Source: Metaruminococcus_A sp900762715
GTDB lineage: Bacteria > Bacillota > Clostridia > Oscillospirales > Ruminococcaceae
Length of the DNA: 35,565 nucleotides
Assembly (NCBI GenBank): GCA_048204295.1
Contig: DBFBLF010000066.1
Coordinates: forward strand, 1-35,565
Direction: 5' to 3'
The notes below the pieces were generated by a model that searched no databases, had not been told where the DNA came from, and saw only the letters and a program-made list of their open reading frames with translations. The position numbers and the translations under genes were made by a program. Of the stretch, positions 23,753-32,097 are shown piece after piece (the stretch's first letter is position 1; each line of letters starts with the position of its first letter).

Positions 23753-24269
23753 GAACGGTATCCTCCTTCTTCGATTTTTTTCGGTGTAGCTTTAATAAAT
23801 TATACACCACATTCCTGTGCGGTTGCAAGCTGTTTTCAGGATTTTTTTTGCGTTTTTCCAGTTTTTCAACTCTTGCGGCGCGGCTTTTTTGAAACTTTTT
23901 CCTAAAAAAGCGAAAAAGGGCCAGCCACGGCCGTGCAAGCAGCCGCAAAAAGCGCCTTACAATCCGCACAATAAACACGGCAAACTGCATAAAAAGAGCG
24001 CTGAACGAAAAATGACAGAGCAGAAAGCCAAGCAGTTCGCCGATTAATCCATAGACGCGGATCTGCCCCGAACAAAAGCGAACAAAAAACAGGTAAGTGA
24101 ATACCGTACCGGATAGAAAAAAGAGAAGGTCGCAGACCAACGTTACCGTCTTACGATTTCCGCAGACCAGCCTTACGACCCGGAAAAGGTCAAAATAGCA
24201 GCTCAGCAAAACGCCAAAAAGACAGGAGTAGAGAAAAATAAGGGTTTGCTCTGAAAGTGTTACTATCAT
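23724..24269 (-). CDS. yabQ: Spore cortex biosynthesis protein YabQ
   Basis: This is a membrane protein needed for spore cortex formation and made in the mother cell in B. subtilis. It has 181 residues. Three to four hydrophobic segments lie in the first ~115 residues (LIFLYSCLFGVLLSCYFDLFRVVRLV, with the family-typical YDLFR-like motif). A long, very basic cytosolic tail rich in Arg/Lys follows. It is 15 bases after yabP and overlaps divIC. Together with yabP it is strong evidence for sporulation. Confidence 0.92.
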   Translation of the reverse strand: MIVTLSEQTLIFLYSCLFGVLLSCYFDLFRVVRLVCGNRKTVTLVCDLLFFLSGTVFTYLFFVRFCSGQIRVYGLIGELLGFLLCHFSFSALFMQFAVFIVRIVRRFLRLLARPWLALFRFFRKKFQKSRAARVEKLEKRKKNPENSLQPHRNVVYNLLKLHRKKSKKEDTVREKEGDEKT

Positions 24270-24284
24270 ATTACCGCCACCCCG

Positions 24285-24563
24285 TTACCGGAACAGCTTT
24301 GACAGCATTCCCCCGTTTTTTTTCTGTACTTCGGTATAGGTCATAGACCATATTTCCCCGTCCATAGAAAGCTCCCCGGTTTCTACATTGAGCTTACTGA
24401 CATGCAAATCGTACCCCTTAATGGTCAGTTCCCCCATTTGAGTATAAACCACCGCCGTTTGTTCGTCAAAATTGTCAATGTCCATCACGCCGGAGATGCT
24501 TAAATGTTTCCGGTCTTCTAAAACCACGTTGTGGGGAAGCTTCATCTGTGTTTTTTCTTCCAC
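24285..24563 (-). CDS. yabP: Sporulation protein YabP
   Basis: YabP belongs to the YabP/YqfC family of beta-rich mother-cell sporulation proteins. It has 92 residues from a GTG at 24563 that I prefer, because AAGGTGG lies 8 bases before it. A longer frame from TTG at 24599 is possible but has no ribosome binding site. Family features are NVVLEDRKHLSISGVMDIDNFDEQTAVVYTQMGELTIKG and LSMDGEIWSMTYTE. The neighbouring yabQ fixes the identity. Its leader region contains a nested hairpin. Confidence 0.9.
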   Translation of the reverse strand: MEEKTQMKLPHNVVLEDRKHLSISGVMDIDNFDEQTAVVYTQMGELTIKGYDLHVSKLNVETGELSMDGEIWSMTYTEVQKKNGGMLSKLFR

Positions 24564-24638
24564 CCCTGACACCACCTTATTCAATATTGCCTTCGACAAG
24601 TATCCCGCCGGACAGCTCTGCCCTTTCTTTGCCTGATC

Positions 24639-24692
24639 GTCCGGTTATCCAAACTGCCTTCCGGCAGCGCACCATAACCTCAGACAACGGAC
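24639..24692 (-). other. Nested hairpin in the rqcP-yabP spacer
   Basis: The roughly 290-base spacer upstream of yabP has no supported gene. Within it, minus sense, GTCC, GGTTAT and CTGCC pair in order with GGCAG, ATAACC and GGAC around a GGAA (GNRA-type) tetraloop, giving a three-part stem of 15 bp with internal loops. It may be an RNA element in the yabP leader; nothing else is recognisable in the spacer. Confidence 0.4.
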
Positions 24693-24851
24693 AGTGCAAA
24701 TTACTTGCTTTAATATCTATTCTTCAGCGCCATTTTTTATTACAGGCTGAACGCAGGACACAGTTTTGTCTACCGTTTTAATTTCCTTTTTTAAAAGAAT
24801 ATGGCAGGATGTCAGGAAAACGTCCAGGTCCGTTCCAGAAAAATTTCAAAT

Positions 24852-24877
24852 AAAAAGCGGCCTTAAGGCCGCTTTTT
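24852..24877 (-). terminator. Intrinsic terminator after rqcP
   Basis: AAAAAGCGGCC TTAAGG CCGCTTTTT is a 26-base perfect palindrome, 7 bases after the rqcP stop; it can act on both strands. Confidence 0.88.
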
Positions 24878-24884
24878 CAAATTT

Positions 24885-25127
24885 TTATCCAATGACCTCG
24901 TAATGCTCAGAGGCGTCTTCCTTCTTAGCATACTCGCTGACTTTTACAACCTTAACCTTTAGCGGGGTTGAACCCATGTTGATTTCAATGATGTCGCCCG
25001 GCTTAACATCATAAGAGGCACGGGCGACCTTTCCGTTCACCACAATCTTCCCCGCGTCGCACGCTTCGTTTGCGACCGTTCGGCGCTTGATCAGGCGGAC
25101 AATCTTCAAGTATTTATCCAGTCTCAT
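24885..25127 (-). CDS. rqcP: S4-domain RNA-binding protein RqcP (YabO)
   Basis: This is an 80-residue protein, almost wholly one S4 domain: MRLDKYLKIVRLIKRRTVANEACDAG, then GKIVVNGKVARASYDVKPGD. Members of this group bind stalled 50S subunits and aid Ala-tailing by RqcH. Length and position upstream of yabP-yabQ-divIC match B. subtilis YabO, now called RqcP. It is closely related in fold to Hsp15. It has its own terminator. Confidence 0.92.
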   Translation of the reverse strand: MRLDKYLKIVRLIKRRTVANEACDAGKIVVNGKVARASYDVKPGDIIEINMGSTPLKVKVVKVSEYAKKEDASEHYEVIG

Positions 25128-25180
25128 AAACTATCCTTTCTATCACAATGCAATAAATGCGGCACCGCCGCCTATAAAGG

Positions 25181-25209
25181 AAAAAAGGGCTGTGCTCAAG
25201 CACGGCCCT
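25181..25209 (-). terminator. Intrinsic terminator of hup
   Basis: On the minus strand GGGCCGTGCT and AGCACAGCCC fold with one G-U pair and are followed by six T. It lies about 230 bases after the hup stop codon, so the message would carry the hairpin array at 25260-25440 as a 3' UTR. Confidence 0.85.
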
Positions 25210-25259
25210 CTGACTATTAAATGTTCATACGCTACAGTCAACAAAATCCCACAATTACA

Positions 25260-25440
25260 CAATTGCAGCCTATGATTGCATTAGCGAATGGTTCTTATTA
25301 CGAGCCAATACGGCGAGTAACAAGGTTCTCTCAGCCGCCGCGGGCTTTGCCTGTGTATGCGGCGTGAGGTTCTTATCGCTGAAAGCGACAAAGTTCCGGG
25401 GTACCCATTCGCAATCTACGATTGCGCTAATGGGTCGGGT
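25260..25440. repeat. Hairpin repeat array in the hup 3' region, related to 1431-1850
   Basis: On the plus strand GGTTCTTAT (25290), a hairpin TACGAGCC..GGCGAGTA, ACAAGGTTCTCTCA (25320), a hairpin CGCCG..CGGCG, TGAGGTTCTTAT (25365), a hairpin CGCTGAAAGCG and ACAAAGTTCC (25388) follow one another. The array is bracketed by related GATTGC/TTAGCG modules, at 25273-25291 and in the hairpin ACCCATT..AATGGGT (25403-25435). GTTCTCTCA..TGAGGTT is the same A-module frame as in the first array. No ORF is supported here. Confidence 0.7.
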
Positions 25441-25442
25441 TT

Positions 25443-25718
25443 TTATTTCGCAACAGCGTCTTTCAAAGCTTTACCAGCTTTAAAAGCGGGAACTTTTGTA
25501 GCGGCAATGGTAATTTTTTCACCAGTAGCAGGATTTTTACCCTCTCTTGCAGCGCGGTCACGAACCTCAAAGGTGCCGAAACCAACCAGCTGAACTTTTT
25601 CACCTGCAACCAAGGAGTCAGAGATCGCAGCAATTACTGCACTGACAGCTTTATCAGCGTCTTTCTTAGAGATGTCGGCTTTCTGAGCCACGGAATTAAT
25701 CAAATCGGTCTTAGTCAT
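25443..25718 (-). CDS. hup: DNA-binding protein HU
   Basis: Nucleoid-associated dimer that bends DNA. It has 91 residues: MTKTDLINSVAQKADISKKDADKAV, the signature GFGTFEVRDRAAREGKNPATGEKI, and VPAFKAGKALKDAV at the end. GGAGG lies ahead of ATG. It is 44 bases after mazG. The same HU gene lies between yabN/mazG and yabO in Bacilli and many Clostridia. Confidence 0.97.
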   Translation of the reverse strand: MTKTDLINSVAQKADISKKDADKAVSAVIAAISDSLVAGEKVQLVGFGTFEVRDRAAREGKNPATGEKITIAATKVPAFKAGKALKDAVAK

Positions 25719-25761
25719 TTTTTTGAAACCTCCGTATTTTTATTATCCAATAGGCAAACGC

Positions 25762-26562
25762 CTATGATTGGACTTGTTTTTTGGCCTGTGCCCAAAGCTG
25801 GTTGAGCTCATCCAGGGAAGCCGTCTTCATATCGGCCCCGTTTTGTTCGGCCAGCTTTTCCACTTCCGAAAAACGGCGAATAAATTTTTCAGTGGAACGG
25901 GTAAGGCTTTCCTCCGCATCTAAATGGAGGAACCGGGACACATTAACACAACTGAACAGCAGGTCCCCAAACTCTTCGTCCACCGCCGCCCGGTCCCCGC
26001 CTGATATTGCCTCTTTGAGTTCGGCAAGCTCGGATTCAAGGTCTCCCAGCGCGTCGGACAAATCAGGATAATCAAATCCCGTTTTGGCCGCCCTTTGCTG
26101 TACTTTTGCGCCGCGCATCAGCGCCGGAAGTGTTTTAGGAACGGAACGGACTGCCTCGCTCTGTGTTTTCTGGCCCTTTTCCTGTTTTTTGATTTCATCC
26201 CAGTTTTTCAGGACTTCATCCGGCGTTTCAGCCGTGACGTCACCAAAAATATGAGGATGGCGAAGAATCAGCTTTTTACAGATGCCGTCGCAGACGTCAT
26301 CAAAAGAAAATGCGCCCTGTTCCGCTTCCATCTGCGTATGGAACACCACCTGAAGCAGAACGTCGCCGAGTTCTTCCAGAAGCAGCGCTGTGTCACCGTT
26401 GTCAATCGCCTCGACAACCTCATAGGTTTCCTCAATAAAATTCCGCCGGATACTCTGGTGGGTCTGTTCCCTGTCCCAGGGACAGCCGCCTTCCCCGCGG
26501 AGGATGCGCATGATCTGAAGCAGGTCGCTGATCCGGTAGTTTTCCTTAAATTCAAAATCCAC
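25762..26562 (-). CDS. mazG: Nucleoside triphosphate pyrophosphohydrolase MazG
   Basis: House-cleaning enzyme hydrolysing (d)NTPs to NMPs and pyrophosphate. There are two MazG domains. The N-terminal one has CPWDREQTHQSIRRNFIEETYEVVEAI and LEELGDVLLQVVFH; the second has ESELAELKEAI and VDEEFGDLLFS. The acidic metal ligands (ExxE..ExxD) are kept in both. It has 266 residues from GTG at 26562 (GGTGG 6-7 bases before). An ATG at 26598 would add 12 unusual residues, and I cannot exclude it. The N-terminal methylase-like domain fused in B. subtilis YabN is absent. Confidence 0.93.
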   Translation of the reverse strand: MDFEFKENYRISDLLQIMRILRGEGGCPWDREQTHQSIRRNFIEETYEVVEAIDNGDTALLLEELGDVLLQVVFHTQMEAEQGAFSFDDVCDGICKKLILRHPHIFGDVTAETPDEVLKNWDEIKKQEKGQKTQSEAVRSVPKTLPALMRGAKVQQRAAKTGFDYPDLSDALGDLESELAELKEAISGGDRAAVDEEFGDLLFSCVNVSRFLHLDAEESLTRSTEKFIRRFSEVEKLAEQNGADMKTASLDELNQLWAQAKKQVQS

Positions 26563-26607
26563 CTTAAACCACCAACTTTCAACAGCCTGAAAACTCATGT
26601 ATCTATA

Positions 26608-28344
26608 TTACCGCATCAGTTTCATTTTTTCAAGTACTTTTACTACTTTTTTCCCGCCCGGGACCATCTCAAGGTCGCTTCTCTCAACCGCCTTGATACA
26701 AACCGCAACAATTATATACAAAAACGCGGAAATCCCCACAGCCAAGGCCACTGACAGGCTTTTACCACAGCATCGAATCAGGAGAGAATAGGCTGTTTGA
26801 GCTGCGATTCCGCATATTCCGCCGGCAATAACAGGTCTGAGGAAAATATTGGAAAAATTGAATTTCATCCCTGTTATCCTTGCAAGCGCTGAGAATTCCA
26901 GAATAAAAATCAAGAGATAGCAGGTCGCTGTGGAAAACGCCGCGCCGTTTACGTGAAGTGTAGGAAGAGACATCAGGATCATATTGAGTACAATTTTTAC
27001 TGCGCCGCCGACCGCCATATGGCGTACCGGAAGCTTGGCGTAGCCTAATGCCTGCAGGATGCTGAACAGAAGCAGCGACCCCGCCTGGAATATAACCCCT
27101 ATTCCCATGATTGCCAAAACAGGGGCTGCAATATTCACTTCTTCTGCTCTGGATGAAAATAAAACTGATAAAATAGGGTGAGAAAGAACCGAAATGCCGA
27201 TTCCGGAGGGCACTGTGACAAGGGCTGTAATCCGGATCACCAGTTCGATATTCCGCCGAGTATAATCCCGGTTCCCCCGCGCCCAGCTTGAAGCAATATT
27301 CGGTAAAGCGCTTTTTGCAAAGACTCCGGCAATTGCTGGGACGATCCCGAAGATTGATACGGCAAGACCGGTATAACACCCATAGAGATAGTTCGGCAGG
27401 TCGGTGAGGGCCATGCCGGCAGGAATTGCACCGCTGCATGCTTCAAGAAGGGCCGCGCTGTGCTCCCGCACAAGGTAGTTGAGCCGGTTCATCATAGAAA
27501 GCAGGTCGATCAGCGAGGTGATGTTCAGAACAAAGCCGCCAACGCAGATTGGGAACGATATGACAATCAGCTGTTTAAGGAGGGAGCGCGCCCCGGCAGG
27601 CCGGGGTGACGCCTTGCGCTGCGCCGGGGTAATGCTGTCGTTGCAGTGATAACGGATCATCAGGTAGCCGGCGCCGACTACATTGCTGATGCTGACCCCA
27701 ATCACTGAGGCCGCCGCCGCAAACGGCAGCGCCGCCGCCCCTACCTGCCCCGGATCCCCCACCACCGTTCCAAAGACAATTCCCGTCAGCTCAAACTGCT
27801 CCTGTGCATAGGCCATTACCCAGATGGCGAGCCCAAGCCCCGTCGCCAGTTTTACCGCCATCTCTACAATTTGAGAGACCGCGGTGGGGCGCATGTCGCA
27901 CAGCCCCTCAAAATAGCCCCGGTAAGCGGAAATGATACAGCCAAACAAGACGGTTGGCGCTATGGCGAGCACCGACCAGTAGGCGTTTGTATTTTTGACG
28001 GCATGGACAAAAAAATCAGCCGTAAAGACCATGACGGCCGTTCCCAAAAGTCCCATTACAAGGTAAAGCCCCATTGAGACACGGAAAATTTTGCGGACGT
28101 CCCTATACCTGCCCAGCGCAGAGTTTTCCGCAATCATCTTTGCGACGGCAGCAGGAAACCCGCCGATTGCCAAAGAAAAAACAGGCGAAAAAAGCATGAA
28201 AGCCGTGTTGTAATACCCCATGCCAATTCCGCCCAGGATATTCGTTAAAGGAATTTTAAAGACTAAGCCAAGAATTTTTACTACGACCAACGATACCGCC
28301 AAGATGGCCGCACCGTGGATAAAGCTCTGCCGGTTTGCTTTCAT
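26608..28344 (-). CDS. spoVB: SpoVB/YabM-like polysaccharide flippase
   Basis: This is a 578-residue polytopic membrane protein of the MOP flippase superfamily, with about 14 hydrophobic helices. It begins SFIHGAAILAVSLVVVKILGLVFKIPLTNILGGIGMGYYNTAFMLF in family style. A basic loop (about 235-250) separates the halves. SpoVB-type members act in spore cortex lipid-linked precursor export; YabM-type neighbours of mazG are close paralogues. Position before mazG fits the yab order (yabM-yabN). The exact paralogue is uncertain. Confidence 0.88.
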   Translation of the reverse strand: MKANRQSFIHGAAILAVSLVVVKILGLVFKIPLTNILGGIGMGYYNTAFMLFSPVFSLAIGGFPAAVAKMIAENSALGRYRDVRKIFRVSMGLYLVMGLLGTAVMVFTADFFVHAVKNTNAYWSVLAIAPTVLFGCIISAYRGYFEGLCDMRPTAVSQIVEMAVKLATGLGLAIWVMAYAQEQFELTGIVFGTVVGDPGQVGAAALPFAAAASVIGVSISNVVGAGYLMIRYHCNDSITPAQRKASPRPAGARSLLKQLIVISFPICVGGFVLNITSLIDLLSMMNRLNYLVREHSAALLEACSGAIPAGMALTDLPNYLYGCYTGLAVSIFGIVPAIAGVFAKSALPNIASSWARGNRDYTRRNIELVIRITALVTVPSGIGISVLSHPILSVLFSSRAEEVNIAAPVLAIMGIGVIFQAGSLLLFSILQALGYAKLPVRHMAVGGAVKIVLNMILMSLPTLHVNGAAFSTATCYLLIFILEFSALARITGMKFNFSNIFLRPVIAGGICGIAAQTAYSLLIRCCGKSLSVALAVGISAFLYIIVAVCIKAVERSDLEMVPGGKKVVKVLEKMKLMR

Positions 28345-28359
28345 GTTCCGCCCCCCAAG

Positions 28360-28415
28360 GCGGAAAAACCGCCCAATGTTGTCATACTAATTTGTATTAA
28401 CAACATAGGGCGGTT
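28360..28415 (-). terminator. Terminator after purine nucleoside phosphorylase
   Basis: AACCGCCC and GGGCGGTT (with ATGTTGT/ACAACAT continuing after one mismatch) form a 16-bp stem between 28367 and 28415, followed on the minus strand by TTTTT. It separates the phosphorylase gene from spoVB. Confidence 0.8.
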
Positions 28416-28420
28416 ATACG

Positions 28421-29242
28421 CTAAAGCCTGGAAAGAATTCCGCGGAGAAGTTTGGTAAACGCCGCGGAACGGCGGGACGCAACTTCGTTAACGTCCCGGT
28501 CGGAAAGCGGTTCAAGCGAAATGCCAGCCGCAGGGTTAGAGATACAGGAAATCCCCAGGGTTCTCATCCCGCACTGAGCGGCGGCAATAGCCTCCGCCAC
28601 GGTGGACATTCCAACTGCATCCGCCCCCAGCACACGCAGGGCACGGATTTCAGCCGGTGTTTCAAACTGGGGACCCGGCATATATGCGTAGACCCCTTCC
28701 CGCGCGGGCAGTCCCTGCTCCCGCATGACCGTAAGGGCTGTCCGCCGCAACTGCTTATCATAAGCGTTAGACATGTCAAAGAAGCGTTCCCCAAAAAGGG
28801 GCAGGTGCGGACCTCTGACCGGGCTGTCGTCGAAAAAGTACAAATGGTCAGAAATACAGAGGAAATCCCCCACCGAAAGCTCTGGACAGATACCGCCCGC
28901 CGCATTGGTCAGAATGACATTCTTCACCCCGAGCAGGTAAAGCAGGCGGATATAAAACACGGTATCCGCAAGAGAATAGCCTTCATAGGCATGTACCCGC
29001 CCTGATAGGACGATCACCTTCTTCCCCGCGGCTTCACCGTAAATCAACTCCCCTTTATGGGAGGCGTTGGTCGCCGCCGGGGCATACGGAATTTCTGAAT
29101 AGCCTACCCTGATAGGGTGTTCCAGTGTTTCGGCAAATAAACCCAGCCCGGAACCCAAGACAACTGCGGTTTCCGCATCCAAAGGAATACGGCCGCCGAC
29201 AAAAGCGGCGGCCTCACGGTAATCCTGTTCAGCAAGAACCAT
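28421..29242 (-). CDS. punA: Purine nucleoside phosphorylase (trimeric, PNP-I family)
   Basis: Cleaves purine (deoxy)nucleosides with phosphate. It has 273 residues, the length of the trimeric guanosine/inosine class. Motifs are TAVVLGSGLGLFAETL, the phosphate/ribose segment SGRVHAYEGY, LTNAAGGICPELSVGDF and GPQFETPAEIRALRVLGADAVGMST. The base-specifying stretch SCISNPAAG is present. It lies 3 bases behind the zinc-ribbon gene and ends with a terminator. Confidence 0.95.
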   Translation of the reverse strand: MVLAEQDYREAAAFVGGRIPLDAETAVVLGSGLGLFAETLEHPIRVGYSEIPYAPAATNASHKGELIYGEAAGKKVIVLSGRVHAYEGYSLADTVFYIRLLYLLGVKNVILTNAAGGICPELSVGDFLCISDHLYFFDDSPVRGPHLPLFGERFFDMSNAYDKQLRRTALTVMREQGLPAREGVYAYMPGPQFETPAEIRALRVLGADAVGMSTVAEAIAAAQCGMRTLGISCISNPAAGISLEPLSDRDVNEVASRRSAAFTKLLRGILSRL

Positions 29243-29245
29243 TTT

Positions 29246-29617
29246 TTATTCCTCCGTGTCAAAAAGGCGGCTTCCGCACTTGACACAGTAAACCGCATCC
29301 TCCGGGTTCTTCGCGCCGCAGGTATCGCAGATCACCTGGTTTTTTAAAGAGGCGAGCCTTGCCTCAATTTTTGCCCGCTCGGCGTAAAGCCCATCTACCT
29401 CTTCTACTACTGAAGCGATCAGCCCTTCATCCTCATAGTTTGCTTTTTTCATGTGATAAACGGCGCTTCCAAGCTTTTCATACGCTTTTTTCGCCTCTGA
29501 ATTAATTTGAGAAACACGCAGCTTCAGCTTGGAAACCTCAACAACCTTTTCTGCCTTTTTGCCCGCCGTTTCCGCAATATCTTTCGCTTTATCCACAACA
29601 TCGTCAAACGCTGACAT
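29246..29617 (-). CDS. Coiled-coil protein with C-terminal zinc ribbon, unknown function
   Basis: This is a 123-residue cytosolic protein from ATG at 29617, with AAGGAG 8 bases upstream. Upstream in-frame GTG/TTG are too close to the ribosome binding site. The first ~90 residues are charged and helical (FDDVVDKAKDIAETAGKKAEKVVEVSKLK, EVDGLYAERAKIEARL). The tail is a CxxC..CxxC ribbon, ICDTCGAKNPEDAVYCVKCGSRLF. Such proteins are frequent in Clostridia without a defined role. It is cotranscribed with the purine phosphorylase. Confidence 0.87.
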   Translation of the reverse strand: MSAFDDVVDKAKDIAETAGKKAEKVVEVSKLKLRVSQINSEAKKAYEKLGSAVYHMKKANYEDEGLIASVVEEVDGLYAERAKIEARLASLKNQVICDTCGAKNPEDAVYCVKCGSRLFDTEE

Positions 29618-29699
29618 ATCCAACACTCCTTAAATGATAGAATTACAATTCTAATGTATGCCATTATAAACCGTTAAAATGAATATTTCAACCACTGCC

Positions 29700-30638
29700 T
29701 CACCCAATAAATTCCTGGAGGAGTGATTTTGACGGAACCTTTCCCAATTCAATTTCGCCGAAACGAAGCATTTTACGGTAGAGCTCTTTTGCCTGCGCCC
29801 CATAGTCCGGGTTCTCAACGACTCCCGCAAGCATCGGGAGGATCAGCGGCTTATAAACAAGCGGCTCATAACAGTAAACCGTGTTGAGCATCATATCGGC
29901 ATAAGGGTAGAACGGTTTGATAAACTGATCCTCCCCCTCGCAGACGCCGGGCCACATCCTGTAGGTGACGTCAAGCGCCGCCCCCCGGTGCTTAAAATCC
30001 CGGATGGACCGGCGCAGGAACCGGACGTCCCTGGAAGACAGGAGCATTTCATCTCCGGCGAAGAAGGCGCTGTCTACATTCATGCAAATTTTGTAAAAAG
30101 AATCATAATCAAGCCCGTAGGTAATGAGCGGGTTCAGGGCGTGAATCCCCTCAATCAGCACCACGCTGTCTTTCTCCAGCCTCAGAAGCTCGCCGCCGTC
30201 CGCTCTTGACTTGATAAAGTTGAAACTTGGCACCTCCGCCTCCCTGTGATAGACCAGGGACCAGAGAGTCCGGTTAAGCAAAGAGAGGTCAAGCGCCTGT
30301 ACAGAGTCATACCGCGGGCTGCCGTCCCGGTTACGGGGCAGCTTTTTGAATTCCAGAAAAAAATTGTCCAGTGAAATGACAACAGGGTTGAGTCCGTGGT
30401 TTTTAAGTTCGTCTGTCAGACGGTAACTGGAGGTGGTTTTTCCTGAACCGGAAGGCCCGGAAATTAAAATCATCCCCTTTTCCTTCCTGTGCTTCAGGTA
30501 GCGTTCCACCGTCTGCCTAACCGTATCTTCATAGGCGCGCTCAGCCGAATCGATCAAAGCCGCCTCGTCTGTTTCCTTTAAGCTGTTTATTGTTTCCACG
30601 TCAAAGCGTTCCGCCCGCGCACAGCTGTTTCCTTTCAT
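29700..30638 (-). CDS. Nucleoside (uridine-type) kinase, P-loop
   Basis: This is a 312-residue kinase of the uridine kinase/phosphoribulokinase fold. The Walker A motif GPSGSGKTT is at 61-69. The substrate region SLDNFFLEFKKLPRNRDGSPRYD and the VLIEGIHALNP strand follow, then an Arg-rich lid (RFLRRSIRDFKHRG). The N-terminal ~50 residues are helical; the TGS-like domain often fused to clostridial homologues is missing. The ATG has AGGTGAG 8 bases upstream, inside hemZ (38-base overlap). Nucleoside specificity cannot be stated. Confidence 0.9.
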   Translation of the reverse strand: MKGNSCARAERFDVETINSLKETDEAALIDSAERAYEDTVRQTVERYLKHRKEKGMILISGPSGSGKTTSSYRLTDELKNHGLNPVVISLDNFFLEFKKLPRNRDGSPRYDSVQALDLSLLNRTLWSLVYHREAEVPSFNFIKSRADGGELLRLEKDSVVLIEGIHALNPLITYGLDYDSFYKICMNVDSAFFAGDEMLLSSRDVRFLRRSIRDFKHRGAALDVTYRMWPGVCEGEDQFIKPFYPYADMMLNTVYCYEPLVYKPLILPMLAGVVENPDYGAQAKELYRKMLRFGEIELGKVPSKSLLQEFIG

Positions 30639-32097
30639 AAAACGTTCTCACCTGCTCTTTCCTCCGGAGCATTTCATCGAACTGGCCGATGTATTCGTAA
30701 GGGAACTTATAGTTGAAAACCCGTTCAATCAGGCCGGAGCCCTGGTCGACCAGTTTTGTCACAGCACCCGCCCCAAGAGCCAGAATGGTCTGAAGTTCTT
30801 CCATGATATAAATATTGTAAAGTCCTTCATACCCCGGCTTGCAGAACCCCACATTTTCAAGGTTTTGAAGGGTGTTTTTCTGCCGGTAGAGATAATACGG
30901 GCGGTATCCCGCAGACTCTAATATCCGCTGGGAATAATCTGCCATTGCCGAAGTTGGGTTATCCCGGATCATTCTAAGCGATTCCACATCCTGGTACAGG
31001 CTGGAAGAACGCTTAACCGACAGGGTATGCACCGTAATATTTTCCGGCTCCAGGGACAACGCGGTTTCCATAGTCCGTTTAAAACCATCCAGCGTATCTC
31101 CCTTGAGACCCGCGATAAAATCCATATTGATGTTGTCAAAGCCCAATTCCCGCGCCATATGATAACAGTCAATCGCCTGAGCCGCCGTGTGCTTCCGCCC
31201 AATTTTCTCAAGGACGCTGTCTTCAAAGCTCTGGGGGTTGATGCTAATCCGGGTCGCGCCCGCGTTTTTAATCGCCGCCAGTTTTTCCGCCGTAATCGTG
31301 TCTGCCCGGCCCGCTTCAACCGTGTATTCTACACAGCTGGACAGGTCAAAGCATTCGCGGACTTCGTCAAACAACTCTGCAAGCTGCTCCGCCCTCAAAA
31401 CGGTAGGCGTTCCGCCCCCGAAATAAACCGTTTTCAGTTTTAATCCCAGTTCAGCCGCTATTTTTCCGGTCTCCCGGATTTCACGGCGGAGGGTCAGCAG
31501 GTAATCCGGAATCAGCTTTTTTGCCTGTTCGACCGAATGGGAGACAAAAGAACAATACTGGCACCTCGTCGGACAAAACGGGATGGCGATATAAAGGCTG
31601 AAATCATTTTCAGCGCGCCTTGAAACCACACTGCGTTCCACCTTTGCCGTTTCCAGCAGCAGTTTCGTTTTTTGAGGTTTCACCTTATATTCCCGCTCAA
31701 ACTCCTGAACAATCCGCTCGTCCGGCTCGCCGTTTTCCAGACGGGCTGAAACCAGTTTTACCGGGCGAATTCCTGTCAGGATTCCCCATTTGGGGCTGAT
31801 TCCGGTCAGGGATTCCAACAGTTCATAAATTAAAACTCCAAAAACCCGTTCACACTCGGCGGAACAATCAGCCCGGTTCCGGCTGACTGTCTCCATCCTG
31901 CTGATGGTTTCGCCCTCGTACCGTACGGTCACCGTCAGACGGTATTCCTCAGCTTCTTCGGTCAGGGTCGTCACCACCGCACCCCCGTCCCCTTCGGTTT
32001 CATTGTATGCAATTTTGAGCTTGATCAGCGGGAAAAACATTTTAATCAGGTGCTCAAGCTCATATTTATAAGTATGCCCGTTAAGATAAAGAGTCAT
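30601..32097 (-). CDS. hemZ: Coproporphyrinogen III oxidase-like radical SAM protein HemZ
   Basis: Radical SAM enzyme of the HemN/HemZ group, in B. subtilis linked to oxygen-independent coproporphyrinogen oxidation. It has 498 residues. A HemZ-specific N-terminal domain spans about 1-160. The cluster motif CPTRCQYC (Cys175, Cys179, Cys182) comes next, then VYFGGGTPTVL and the TIM-barrel segments NINMDFIAGLKGD. The C-terminal HemN-type domain includes NVGFCKPGYEGLYNIYIMEE. No other heme gene is near, so the physiological role in this organism is unsure. It overlaps the MBL gene by 17 bases. Confidence 0.92.
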   Translation of the reverse strand: MTLYLNGHTYKYELEHLIKMFFPLIKLKIAYNETEGDGGAVVTTLTEEAEEYRLTVTVRYEGETISRMETVSRNRADCSAECERVFGVLIYELLESLTGISPKWGILTGIRPVKLVSARLENGEPDERIVQEFEREYKVKPQKTKLLLETAKVERSVVSRRAENDFSLYIAIPFCPTRCQYCSFVSHSVEQAKKLIPDYLLTLRREIRETGKIAAELGLKLKTVYFGGGTPTVLRAEQLAELFDEVRECFDLSSCVEYTVEAGRADTITAEKLAAIKNAGATRISINPQSFEDSVLEKIGRKHTAAQAIDCYHMARELGFDNINMDFIAGLKGDTLDGFKRTMETALSLEPENITVHTLSVKRSSSLYQDVESLRMIRDNPTSAMADYSQRILESAGYRPYYLYRQKNTLQNLENVGFCKPGYEGLYNIYIMEELQTILALGAGAVTKLVDQGSGLIERVFNYKFPYEYIGQFDEMLRRKEQVRTFYERKQLCAGGTL

